Positions 8,279 to 16,506 of a stretch of DNA of 64,000 nucleotides are shown piece after piece. Every line of letters starts with the position of its first letter. Position 1 is the stretch's first letter. The notes beneath the pieces are model-generated. The model was not told where the DNA came from. It made no database searches and was given only the letters and a program-made list of their open reading frames with translations. Source of the DNA: Nocardia sp. MH4 (lineage in GTDB: Bacteria > Actinomycetota > Actinomycetes > Mycobacteriales > Mycobacteriaceae); contig NZ_LPNR01000090.1 in assembly GCF_019266065.1 (NCBI RefSeq), positions 1 through 64,000 on the forward strand, read 5' to 3'. The translations under genes were made by a program, and so were the position numbers.

Positions 8279-9505
8279 ATGCGGGCAAGGGAAATCACGG
8301 CGATACGGGCAGCGGTGGCCGGCATGGCGGTCGCGCTTTCGACGGCGTGCGCGGGGTGGGCCGCGGCAGTGCCACCGCCGCACCAGGATTCGTTCTACGC
8401 CGAGCCCGCCGATCTCGCGGACCTCCCCAACGGAACGGTGCTCGCGTCCCGTGTGGTCGAGCCGAAGTCGTTCTTGCTGCCGCTACCCGCGCACGCGTGG
8501 CAGGTGCAGTACAAGACGATCGACAACCACGGGGCACCCCGCGCTTTTGTCGCGACAGTGCTTGTGCCGCACGGGGAATGGACCGGCGCCGGACCACGGC
8601 CGCTGCTGTCCTATCAGGTCGCCGAGGACGGTGTGGGTGCGCGCTGCGCGCCCTCGTACGCACTGCGTGGTGGGATCGACGGCGTCCCGAGCAACGCCTA
8701 TACCGAGACCGGCATGATCCGGTTCGCCCTGCAACAAGGGTGGACCCTGGTCGTGCCCGACTATCAGGGGCCCGATTCCGATCTGTTCGGCGCCGAAGGG
8801 TATGTCCACGGCGTGCTGGACGGTATCCGAGCGGCCAGAGCGTTCGCGCCCGCGGCGGTCGACCCCGCGGCGCCGATCGGCATGTGGGGCTACTCCGGCG
8901 GGGCGCAGGCCACCGCCATCGCCGCGCAGCAGCAGCGCGGCTACGCCCCGGAGCTGCCGGTGACCGGGGTGGCGCTGGGCGGGATCGTCGCCGATCTGGA
9001 GGCCACCATGGCCGGGTTCAGCGGTGGCATCGCGGGCGGGGGCGCGGTGGTCGGACTGGTGGGGCTGGACCGGTCCTATCCCGACGCCGATGTGGCCGGA
9101 TACCTCAATGAAGCCGGTCGCGCGATGATGGCCGCGAGCCGGGCCGATTGCCTGCTCGACGCCGCGGTCGCGTATCCCTTCCTCGACGCGGCGACGCTGG
9201 AAGCGTGGCCGGGATCGATCACGGACAACCCCGCGTTGAGCGAGGTGGTGCGACGGGCCAGTCCCCTGTTCCGTCCGGGCGCACCCACCGCGCCGGTGCT
9301 GATCTACCACGCGGTCGCCGACGAATTCGCACCTGTCGCCGCGGCGCGCGCGATGGCCGGGAAATACTGCGCCGACGGGATCGCGGTGGAGCTGGTCGAG
9401 CATTCGTTCGGCGAGCACGGCACCGAGGCCATGGTGGGACTACCGACGGCCCTGACGTATCTGGCCGACCGATTCGCCGGCAGGCCCGCGGTAAGCACCT
9501 GCTGA
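8279..9505 (+). CDS. Secreted lipase of the LIP (secretory lipase) family
   Basis: 408-residue exported alpha/beta hydrolase. A signal peptide covers about residues 1-30 (MRAREITAIRAAVAGMAVALSTACAGWAAA), with a Cys in a weak lipobox-like position. The nucleophile elbow is GYSGG, a catalytic Asp is likely in VADEFAP and the His in FGEHGTE. The length suits LIP-family triacylglycerol lipases of nocardiae, which release fatty acids outside the cell. GGGTGGGA lies upstream of the ATG. It is transcribed alone, convergent with the mce operon. Confidence 0.88.
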   Translation: MRAREITAIRAAVAGMAVALSTACAGWAAAVPPPHQDSFYAEPADLADLPNGTVLASRVVEPKSFLLPLPAHAWQVQYKTIDNHGAPRAFVATVLVPHGEWTGAGPRPLLSYQVAEDGVGARCAPSYALRGGIDGVPSNAYTETGMIRFALQQGWTLVVPDYQGPDSDLFGAEGYVHGVLDGIRAARAFAPAAVDPAAPIGMWGYSGGAQATAIAAQQQRGYAPELPVTGVALGGIVADLEATMAGFSGGIAGGGAVVGLVGLDRSYPDADVAGYLNEAGRAMMAASRADCLLDAAVAYPFLDAATLEAWPGSITDNPALSEVVRRASPLFRPGAPTAPVLIYHAVADEFAPVAAARAMAGKYCADGIAVELVEHSFGEHGTEAMVGLPTALTYLADRFAGRPAVSTC

Positions 9506-9524
9506 GCGCGCTCGTGGCCGGCGG

Positions 9525-9725
9525 TCAGGTCATCGTGGTGCGGGCGCACACACTGCGCCACCCACAGGGCAAGCCGCAGGTGGCGACGACCCTGGTCGCG
9601 ATGTGGCCGTCGACGAGAGCGCTGACCAGGTGGGCCTGTGCCGGGTAGCCACAGGCGCCGCAGGTGCCGAAGTAGTTGAGAATTTCCTGGCTGACCCCGG
9701 CGGCATAGTTCGGAACCGGCTCCAC
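9525..9725 (-). CDS. Small Cys-rich protein at the end of the mce operon
   Basis: 66 residues from a GTG start with AAGGA upstream, beginning 10 nt after the SRPBCC stop. Two cysteine pairs, CGACG and CGLPCGW, could bind zinc in a ribbon-like fold, or form disulfides. I do not know its function. Position and spacing place it as the last gene of the mce operon. Its real coding status is supported by the spaced Cys motifs and GC-rich third positions. Confidence 0.6.
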   Translation of the reverse strand: MEPVPNYAAGVSQEILNYFGTCGACGYPAQAHLVSALVDGHIATRVVATCGLPCGWRSVCARTTMT

Positions 9726-9735
9726 GATGTGTCCT

Positions 9736-10329
9736 TCAGCGGTAGTAGTTCGCCCATCTCCCGAGCACGACCCGGACGAACGGGCGGAGGAACAACGCGG
9801 TCCAGCTCAGCCGCAGGAAGGCGAAGATCGCCGGTCGGCCGGCGATCGTCCACCGCAGCACCGTTGTGCCGTCGGATGTTTCGGTGAGATCGAAATCCAT
9901 GGTGTAGGACTCGATCAGCAGCGGGATCGAGGTCTTGATCCCGGCCACGCTCAGCCAGGTGTGCGGATCGCGGCGGGTGACCTGCTCGGCGGCGGCGAAG
10001 ACGATGCCGTCGAGCGTGCGGACGGTGCCCGGACCACGCCGCTGGTCGCGGTAGGTGACCCCCTCGATCATCGGGATCCAGGTGAAGGCGCCGTCCTCGA
10101 GCGCGGACCACACCTCCCAGGGCAGGGCGGGGAAGTGCTGCTCGACCGTCATCCGGAAGGTCGGACGCCGGGTCTCGATCAGCAGGATCGCCTGGTCGTC
10201 GACCGGCGGGATCTCGGTGCCGAGCAGGCGAGCGGCGCGGCGCTGCGCGACGACGACAGCGGCGAGTCCGGCTCCCGCGGCGGCCACGAGAGCGCCGAGC
10301 GCGGAACCGAGCAGAACGAGCCAAACCAT
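9736..10329 (-). CDS. Membrane-anchored SRPBCC-family protein
   Basis: 197 residues. An N-terminal transmembrane anchor (about residues 2-28, VWLVLLGSALGALVAAAGAG) is followed by a START/Bet v1-like (SRPBCC) lipid-pocket domain (TVEQHFPALPWEVWSALED, FTWIPMIEGVTY, YTMDFDLTETSDGTTVLRWTI). SRPBCC domains bind hydrophobic ligands, so a lipid-handling role next to the Mce importer is a reasonable inference. It follows the Mce-associated protein by 34 nt. Confidence 0.8.
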   Translation of the reverse strand: MVWLVLLGSALGALVAAAGAGLAAVVVAQRRAARLLGTEIPPVDDQAILLIETRRPTFRMTVEQHFPALPWEVWSALEDGAFTWIPMIEGVTYRDQRRGPGTVRTLDGIVFAAAEQVTRRDPHTWLSVAGIKTSIPLLIESYTMDFDLTETSDGTTVLRWTIAGRPAIFAFLRLSWTALFLRPFVRVVLGRWANYYR

Positions 10330-10363
10330 GTGCAGCGCAGTCCTTGTCGCGTAAGTAGAGGTC

Positions 10364-10948
10364 TCAGGGGTTGGTGCGCAGCAGCGGCGAGGACACCTTG
10401 CTCGTCAGCCATCGGTCCCCGGATTTCGTCAGCGACAAGGTGATCGACAGCTGACCGCGCCGGGGCTGCTGCTGTGTTCCGACGCTGGCGATGGACTGGT
10501 CGACGACCACGATCGCTTCGGCGGTGTCGGCGTCACTGGTGGCGATCGCGCAATCCACGGTGCCCGCCGTCGACTGCACCTGGCCCTGGATCAGCACCTC
10601 GCGCAGGTCGGCGCTGGTGGACTCGAATTCCTGCTTCCACGCACCGGTCGCCCGATCGAGCACGGCGGTGAAGTAGGCGTCGAGGTCGGTGGCGTTGTAG
10701 GTCGACAGCACCGAGCCGTACGCGCAGGCGGCGGCCCGTGCGTCGGTGCGGGATCGCTCGAGTTCCCCGGCACGGTGGTTCTGCCAGCCGAAGTAGCCAC
10801 CGGCGGCGCAGCCCCCGATGCCCAGGGCGATCGCCAGCGCGACCACGATCGCGGTGGTGCGCGGCCGACGGGCCGACGACACTGCCGCGGGGCCGGCCTC
10901 CTCCGGCGTCTCCGGCGCGGTGACTGCGGAATCCTCGGTGTCGGTCAT
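10364..10948 (-). CDS. Mce-associated membrane protein (Mam/Mas type)
   Basis: 194 residues: an acidic N-terminal cytoplasmic tail (residues 1-30), one transmembrane helix (TAIVVALAIALGIGGCAAGGYFG) and an extracytoplasmic NTF2-like domain with YNATDLDAYFTAVLDRATGAW and GDRWLTSKVSS. Such proteins follow mceF in most mce operons and stabilise the importer. It starts 23 nt after mceF. Confidence 0.88.
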   Translation of the reverse strand: MTDTEDSAVTAPETPEEAGPAAVSSARRPRTTAIVVALAIALGIGGCAAGGYFGWQNHRAGELERSRTDARAAACAYGSVLSTYNATDLDAYFTAVLDRATGAWKQEFESTSADLREVLIQGQVQSTAGTVDCAIATSDADTAEAIVVVDQSIASVGTQQQPRRGQLSITLSLTKSGDRWLTSKVSSPLLRTNP

Positions 10949-10971
10949 GGGGTTCCTCTCGGTAGCAGGGG

Positions 10972-12246
10972 TCAGCGGCCGGGCAGCGGCACGGAACGTT
11001 CGTCGCCGGTGACGCCCGGCGGCGGTCCGGCGGTGTTGTCGGGGGTCGTGGGCCGTGGCGCGTTGGCCGACCCGCGGATCTGCTGCGCGGGATCGTTGAT
11101 GACGCAGTAGTTGTAGAGCCGCACGCTGCCGTCGGAGACGGTGGCGGGTGAGACCGGGATGGTGTCGTACTCGCAGAACGGGCGCGGCCAGATGTCCACC
11201 ATCGTGTGGAAAGCGTTGTCGTGCGCCGGTACTCCGAGCAGCGCGGTGCCCGAGCGCAAGGCGGGGAACAGCGCCGACAGCGCCGGTGTGCGCAGGCGGG
11301 CCGCCTGGGTGATCGCGCGGAGGTTGGTCACCAGATTCGTGATCGGGTCGGTGGTCTCGGTGATCACGCCGCCCAGCGTCGCCAGCTGTCCGGGGCCGAG
11401 GTCGAGTATCCGCCGCAGTTCCTGGTCGGCGGCGGCGAACTGCCCGAACAGCACGCCCGAACCCTCGACGAGAATGCGCAGGTCCGGCTGGGCGTGCGAG
11501 GTCGTCTCCGCGATGACCGACAGCTTCTCGACGAGGTTGCGGGTCTGCGGAAGCAGTTCCGTCATCCCCACCATGGCCTGGCTGATCCCGCTGATCACGG
11601 TGCGCAACTGGTCCGGCCCGCCGGCGAGCGCCTTGTCGAGCTCGGCGACGATGACGTTCAATCGCTGTGGATTCAGCCCGCCGATGAAATCGCCGGTGTT
11701 GGTGAGGAACTCGTTGATGGTGACCGGCGTGGCGGTCCGGGCGAGCTCGACGACGGCGCCGTCGGCCAGATACGGGGCGTCGTCGGTATCTGGCCGGATA
11801 TCGAGGTACTGCTCCCCCGCGGCCGACAATCGAGCGACGACCACCGCGCCGCCCGCGGGGACGCGGTAGGCGGCATCGATCTCGGCGACGGCGACGACCC
11901 CGGTCTCCGACAGCTCCAGGGACCGCACCGTCCCGACGCGCACCCCCCGGAAGGTGACATCGGAATGCGCGAGCAGGCCACCGGAGCCCGCCAGTTCCAC
12001 CCGGACGGTGAAGGTGTCACGCAACGGATCGATCCGGATGACGTCGAGCAGCAGGTAGCCGCCGCTGACCAGCAGGGTCGCCACCAGTCCCACGGCCGCG
12101 ACGCCGTTGACGTGCCGCTTGCCCCAGCTCGCGGCCCGGAGCAGGAATTCGGCGGCGACCTCGAGTGCCACGCCGAGCGCCCAGATGCCGAAGGTGACCA
12201 CCAGCGCGAGCGTGTATCGGACACTGCCCCGGGGATATTCGGTCAT
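10972..12246 (-). CDS. mceF: MCE-family protein MceF
   Basis: 424 residues. A long basic/hydrophobic N-terminus holds an anchor helix (GVAAVGLVATLLVSGGYLLL, about residues 47-66), then the MCE domain (RVELAGSGGLLAHSDVTFRGVRVGTVRSLEL), a long helical tube-forming region and a Pro-rich tail. It is the last of six Mce subunits that form the periplasmic lipid conduit. It overlaps mceE by 4 nt (ATGA), so translation is probably coupled. Confidence 0.9.
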   Translation of the reverse strand: MTEYPRGSVRYTLALVVTFGIWALGVALEVAAEFLLRAASWGKRHVNGVAAVGLVATLLVSGGYLLLDVIRIDPLRDTFTVRVELAGSGGLLAHSDVTFRGVRVGTVRSLELSETGVVAVAEIDAAYRVPAGGAVVVARLSAAGEQYLDIRPDTDDAPYLADGAVVELARTATPVTINEFLTNTGDFIGGLNPQRLNVIVAELDKALAGGPDQLRTVISGISQAMVGMTELLPQTRNLVEKLSVIAETTSHAQPDLRILVEGSGVLFGQFAAADQELRRILDLGPGQLATLGGVITETTDPITNLVTNLRAITQAARLRTPALSALFPALRSGTALLGVPAHDNAFHTMVDIWPRPFCEYDTIPVSPATVSDGSVRLYNYCVINDPAQQIRGSANAPRPTTPDNTAGPPPGVTGDERSVPLPGR

Positions 12247-13325
12247 CGCCCACCGCCCTGCAACCGGCCGAGTACCCGCGCGAGGACCTCGGCGAGACTG
12301 CCGACGAAGGCGCCGGGGTCCGATCCGTCGGGCAGCCTGCTCCCGTTCGGGTCGGTCAGGGCGCCGACACTGAGGTAGGAGATCGTCGCCGCGACCGCGA
12401 GGCTCGTGCCCTCGGTGGTGGCCAGCAGTGCGGGATGCAACGCGTGCAGCTGGTCCAGCGCGCCCGCCAGGTTGTCGCCCATCTGGGTGAAGCCGGTCAT
12501 CAGAGCCTGCACGCTGTCGAAGAGGCCGACGAAGTCCGCGCTGCTGGTGGCGGTGAACTCGCCCAGTGCGCCGAGGGTGGTCGAGACCTCGGTGGTGAGA
12601 TCGGTGATGGCGCGGTTGTTCTCGGTGAGCACCGAGATCAGCGGCGGGAAGGTGTCCGCGGCCTGGCCCAGCTCGGCCCGGCGCTGGTTGAGGGTGGCGC
12701 TGAGCGAGTCCAGACCGTGCAGCACGGCGTCGATCTGACCGGTGCGGGCGTTGAGCGCGGTGAGCGTCGCGGTCAGTTCGGTGAGCAGATGCGCGAGCTG
12801 GGGCCCGCGGCCGGCGAAGATCGAGTTCGATTCGCTGGTGATCCGGGCCACCTGGCTGAGCGCACCACCGTTGAGCAGCATCGACAGCGACATCATCAGT
12901 TCCTCGACCGAGGCGCCCGCCGCAGTGTGGTCCCTGTCGATGACGTCGCCGTCGACCAGCATCGGTGTGCCGGAACGAAGTTCGGGCAGCACGATGGCGA
13001 CGTAGATGTCGCCGAGCGGTGTCGGTTGCCGCAGCTCGGCGCGTGACCCGCGCGGCAGCCGGACGTCCCCGCGGATCTCGAGCTCGACGGTGGCGACGAA
13101 GTCGGTGGTGTCCAGGCCGGTGACGACGCCGATGTCGGTGCCGCCGGTTTTCACGTGCGCGCGATCGGGCAGGTTCAGCGCGTTGTCGAACAGCGCGCGC
13201 ACGGTGTAGGTGGGGCCGTCGAGGCCGGGCTCGGGCAACGGCATGGAGTCGACGGTGACCGCGCACCCGGCGACCACGCACGCCGCCAGCCCCAGGACTA
13301 CCGCGCGGGAAAGGTGTCGCCTCAT
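12243..13325 (-). CDS. mceE: MCE-family lipoprotein MceE (LprK type)
   Basis: 360 residues. A signal peptide ends in lipobox VVAGC (Cys about residue 21), so the protein should be lipidated. The MCE domain follows (YTVRALFDNALNLPDRAHVKTG, then DIYVAIVLP), with MLLNGGALSQVARITSE and long helices typical of MceE. It overlaps mceD by 4 nt (ATGA). Confidence 0.9.
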   Translation of the reverse strand: MRRHLSRAVVLGLAACVVAGCAVTVDSMPLPEPGLDGPTYTVRALFDNALNLPDRAHVKTGGTDIGVVTGLDTTDFVATVELEIRGDVRLPRGSRAELRQPTPLGDIYVAIVLPELRSGTPMLVDGDVIDRDHTAAGASVEELMMSLSMLLNGGALSQVARITSESNSIFAGRGPQLAHLLTELTATLTALNARTGQIDAVLHGLDSLSATLNQRRAELGQAADTFPPLISVLTENNRAITDLTTEVSTTLGALGEFTATSSADFVGLFDSVQALMTGFTQMGDNLAGALDQLHALHPALLATTEGTSLAVAATISYLSVGALTDPNGSRLPDGSDPGAFVGSLAEVLARVLGRLQGGGR

Positions 13326-14416
13326 CGGGTCAGTCCCAACAGGGCGGCGAACAGTCCGAAGTCGGGCCCGAAGTCCTGCAGTTTGCCGGTCCGGCAGCCG
13401 TCGGCCCGGAGCTCGACTCGCTGGCAGAACAGCGCGAGCAATTCGTTGTCGAGCAGGCTCTTGTCGGTCAGCAGATGAAGGCGGACGGCCCGATTCTCCG
13501 GACTCACCGCGTTGCCGAGGTTGTCGAGGAACAGCGGGGCGATATCGACGATCTCGGTGAGCCCGCGGGCGTGATCGCGCATCTGCGCGGTGATCGTGAT
13601 CAGTCGCAGCAGCGCGTCGGTCAGCGGTTGCTTGTTCTCGCCGACGACGGCGCTGGTGTTGGCGACGAAGTCGTTGATCTGGGTGAGCACGGCCTGCAAT
13701 CCCGGGGATTGCTCGCGCATCAGGGTGACCAGCTGGGTGAGCCGGGCGCTGAAGTCCCGGACCGTCGCGTCGTTGTCGGCGAGGATCTGGGTGACATCGT
13801 TGAGCCGCACGATCGCGTTGGCGATCTGGTCCTTGTTGGCCAGGGTCACTTCGAAGGCGCCGGAGAGGGCGTCCAGGGTCTCCCGGATGCGGTCACCGTT
13901 GCCGTCGAGTAGCGGAAACAGCACCCGGCTGGCCATCGGGCCGTCGGAGTTGTTGCCCGCCAGCGCCTTTCCGATGTCGTCGAAGTTGCGCAGAATGCGG
14001 TCCAGCTCGACGGGCGTCCGGGTCCGGGCGAAGGGGATGTGGCTGCCGTCGGCCAGAGTGGGGCCGCCGGTGTAGGCGGGGGTGAGTTCGATGTGGCGGT
14101 TGGTGATCATCTGTGGCGAGACCAGCGCCGCGATCACGTCGGCGGGCAGGTCGACCTCGGGATCGACGACCATGTGCACCTGCACGTACTGCCCTCGCGG
14201 GACCAGCTCCGTCACCCGGCCCACGGGCATCCCGAGAACGGAGACTTCGTTGCCGACATACAGGCCGGCGACGTTCTCGAAATCCGCCGTGATGGTCTTC
14301 TCCTTGCCCAGCAACCGGTCCGGCAGCGAGGTCAGGCTCTGCGGCAGTGCCGAGCACCCCGACAACAACGCGGCGACAGCGGCCAGCACGGCCAGGCGGA
14401 CGAATGTCGTGCGCAT
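13322..14416 (-). CDS. mceD: MCE-family protein MceD with a lipobox
   Basis: 364 residues. The N-terminus MRTTFVRLAVLAAVAALLSGCS carries a clear lipobox LLSGC, so this subunit also looks lipidated. The MCE domain is present (ITADFENVAGLYVGNEVSVLG, VQVHMVVDPEVDLPADV), followed by helical repeats. It overlaps mceC as TGATG. In the best-known mce operons only MceE is the lipoprotein, so two consecutive lipoboxes are worth noting. Confidence 0.88.
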   Translation of the reverse strand: MRTTFVRLAVLAAVAALLSGCSALPQSLTSLPDRLLGKEKTITADFENVAGLYVGNEVSVLGMPVGRVTELVPRGQYVQVHMVVDPEVDLPADVIAALVSPQMITNRHIELTPAYTGGPTLADGSHIPFARTRTPVELDRILRNFDDIGKALAGNNSDGPMASRVLFPLLDGNGDRIRETLDALSGAFEVTLANKDQIANAIVRLNDVTQILADNDATVRDFSARLTQLVTLMREQSPGLQAVLTQINDFVANTSAVVGENKQPLTDALLRLITITAQMRDHARGLTEIVDIAPLFLDNLGNAVSPENRAVRLHLLTDKSLLDNELLALFCQRVELRADGCRTGKLQDFGPDFGLFAALLGLTR

Positions 14417-15480
14417 CAGCGGCACCCTTCCACAGCGTGGACGGCACACAGCCAGTTGTCGGGGAACATCCAGGGCAGATAGATCTCCCCGTACGGGCCG
14501 TTGCCGAGGGTGTTGTTGAACTGGCGAAGGGTGACCGGCATGATCTGGAACAGGTTGTCCAGATTGGCTTTGTTGTTCTGCAGCCCCGCCGACATGGTGT
14601 TGAGATCGGCGATCAGCGGCGCGAGCTGTCCCCTGTTCTCGATGCCCATCGCCTGCAGGTCCGCGGAGACCGCGGCGATGCTGTCGAGCAGCTGGGTGAC
14701 CAGGGCTTGCCGTCGGGCGACCGCGTCGCCGATGGCCTGACCACGTGTCAGCAGCAGCAGGACGGCGTTCTGATTGTCGGACACCACGCTCGAGACCTTG
14801 TCGATATTGCGCAGCAACTGCTCGACCTCGTCGCGCCGATCGCTGATCACCTGGGCCAGCGAGCCCACCGAATCCAATGCCGCCGCGGTCAATTGCGGTG
14901 AGTCGCCCATCTGCCGAGCGAGCGCGTCCAGCGACGCCCGCAGTGCCACGGGGTCGACGCGTTCGAGGTGCTCGAACGCGTGGGTGTATTTGTCGTCGTT
15001 GACGACCTTGGCCAGGTTGTAGGGAACTTCGGTCCGGTTCAACGGGATGCGCTTGCTCTCGGGCGAGGAGGGCGCGCCGGGATCGAGTTCGACGTGCATC
15101 CGGCCCAGGATCGTCGACATCTTGATCGCGGCCCTGGCGTCGTCGCCGACCCGGATACCGTTGTCGATCGAGAGCGCGGCCTCGATCCGGTCGCCCGCCA
15201 GGCGCGTCGACTTCACGGTGCCGACTTCGATGCCGGCGATATCGACGCTGTCGCCGGTACGCAGCCCGGCGGTCTGGGCGAATTCGGCGTGCACGGTCCG
15301 GTTGCCGAGATCGAACTCGGTGAGCGCGCTCGAACCGAACAGCAGCACCACCACCGCCGCCCCGGCACTCAGGCCGAGCCACCAGTGACGATTGCTCGAA
15401 TAGCTCGGTATCGCCTGCCACAGTCGCCGCGCGATGGGCAGCAGCGTTCCGCGGCGCTGACTCGGTCGGGTGGACGTCAT
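14416..15480 (-). CDS. mceC: MCE-family protein MceC
   Basis: 354 residues. A basic cytoplasmic N-terminus and one anchor helix (WWLGLSAGAAVVVLLFGSSAL, about 33-53) precede the MCE domain (VHAEFAQTAGLRTGDSVDIAG, ILGRMHVELDPG) and helical region; the C-terminus has a Cys pair (WLCAVHAVEGC). The start at 15480 overlaps the mceB stop as TAATG. An ATG 9 nt upstream is possible but less well placed. Confidence 0.9.
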   Translation of the reverse strand: MTSTRPSQRRGTLLPIARRLWQAIPSYSSNRHWWLGLSAGAAVVVLLFGSSALTEFDLGNRTVHAEFAQTAGLRTGDSVDIAGIEVGTVKSTRLAGDRIEAALSIDNGIRVGDDARAAIKMSTILGRMHVELDPGAPSSPESKRIPLNRTEVPYNLAKVVNDDKYTHAFEHLERVDPVALRASLDALARQMGDSPQLTAAALDSVGSLAQVISDRRDEVEQLLRNIDKVSSVVSDNQNAVLLLLTRGQAIGDAVARRQALVTQLLDSIAAVSADLQAMGIENRGQLAPLIADLNTMSAGLQNNKANLDNLFQIMPVTLRQFNNTLGNGPYGEIYLPWMFPDNWLCAVHAVEGCR

Positions 15481-16505
15481 TACCGGCATACCTCCGAATG
15501 GGAATTGCCACCGATCTGGTTGAACATCCCGGGCGGCAGCAGCACACCCCACAGCGAGACATCCAGACTGCAGACATAGGAATTGATGTAGGCGCCGTTG
15601 CCGCTGATCCGGGCGAGACCGGCCAGCACGAACGGCAATTCGGCCGCGGTGAGGTCCAGCCGAGCGCCGTTGCCGATCAGCAGCCGCACACCCTCGTTCG
15701 CGGACTGCTGGGCCTGCGCGAGTCCGGGTCTGATCCGGGCGATGAGATCGGCGAGCTGCCTGGTCGAGCCCGAGGCCTGTTCGACCGCGCCCGCCAGCGT
15801 CGTGCCCTGCTCGTAGAGGTCGACGGTCAGCGTGCGGGTCTGGGTGATCAGCGTTTCCAGCTCACCGCTGCGGTGGGCCAGACCCTCCACCACACCACCG
15901 AGATTGGTGATCACCTGGCCGAGGATCTCGTCCCGGTCGCGGAAGGTGGCGGCCAGTTGCGCGGCCTGGGTCACCAGCGCGCTCAGCGAGACGCCGTCGC
16001 CCTGGAGGGCTTGGACCAGCGTGTGCGACAACGAGTTGATGTCGTCGGGCTCGAGGGTGGCGAACAGTGGCTCGAAGCCCGCCAGCACCGTGGACACATC
16101 GAAGGACGACTCGGTGCGCTCGTAGGGAATGGTGCCCTCCGCGGGCAACCGGTCACCGCCACGATCGCCGGCGGCCAGCGCGACATATCGCTGCCCGATG
16201 AGGTTCTGATAGCGGATCAGCGCCTTGGTGGTCGTGGTGAGTTGCTGGCGCGACTGCACGCGCAGCACCACCGAGGCGCGCCGATCGGCGTCGAGTTCGA
16301 TGGCATCCACCCGGCCCACGCGAATTCCGGCCATGCGGACGTCGTCGCCCACGCGCAAGCCCAGGACATTGCCGAACGTCGCGGTGTAGCGGACGGTGTC
16401 GCCGCTGACGCCGCGCTGCAAGGTCGAGAAGATGGTGTAACTGGCCACCAGCGCCACGCCGATGAACAAGGCCAGGATCAGCACCGCGGTGCGGGTTTTC
16501 ATCAT
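15480..16505 (-). CDS. mceB: MCE-family protein MceB
   Basis: 341 residues. An N-terminal anchor (TAVLILALFIGVALVASYTIF) precedes the MCE domain (VRYTATFGNVLGLRVGDDVRMAG, QRYVALAAGD) and helical tube segment; a C-terminal Cys pair (YVCSLDVS...EVCR) is typical of MceB. The start follows the mceA stop by one base, with GGGGGAA upstream. Confidence 0.9.
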   Translation of the reverse strand: MMKTRTAVLILALFIGVALVASYTIFSTLQRGVSGDTVRYTATFGNVLGLRVGDDVRMAGIRVGRVDAIELDADRRASVVLRVQSRQQLTTTTKALIRYQNLIGQRYVALAAGDRGGDRLPAEGTIPYERTESSFDVSTVLAGFEPLFATLEPDDINSLSHTLVQALQGDGVSLSALVTQAAQLAATFRDRDEILGQVITNLGGVVEGLAHRSGELETLITQTRTLTVDLYEQGTTLAGAVEQASGSTRQLADLIARIRPGLAQAQQSANEGVRLLIGNGARLDLTAAELPFVLAGLARISGNGAYINSYVCSLDVSLWGVLLPPGMFNQIGGNSHSEVCR

Positions 16506-16506
16506 G

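Noticed and set aside
10972..13281. Apparent N-terminal extension of MceF
   Set aside because: The extension is an out-of-frame read of mceE. The ATGA overlap at 12243-12246 gives the natural MceF start.
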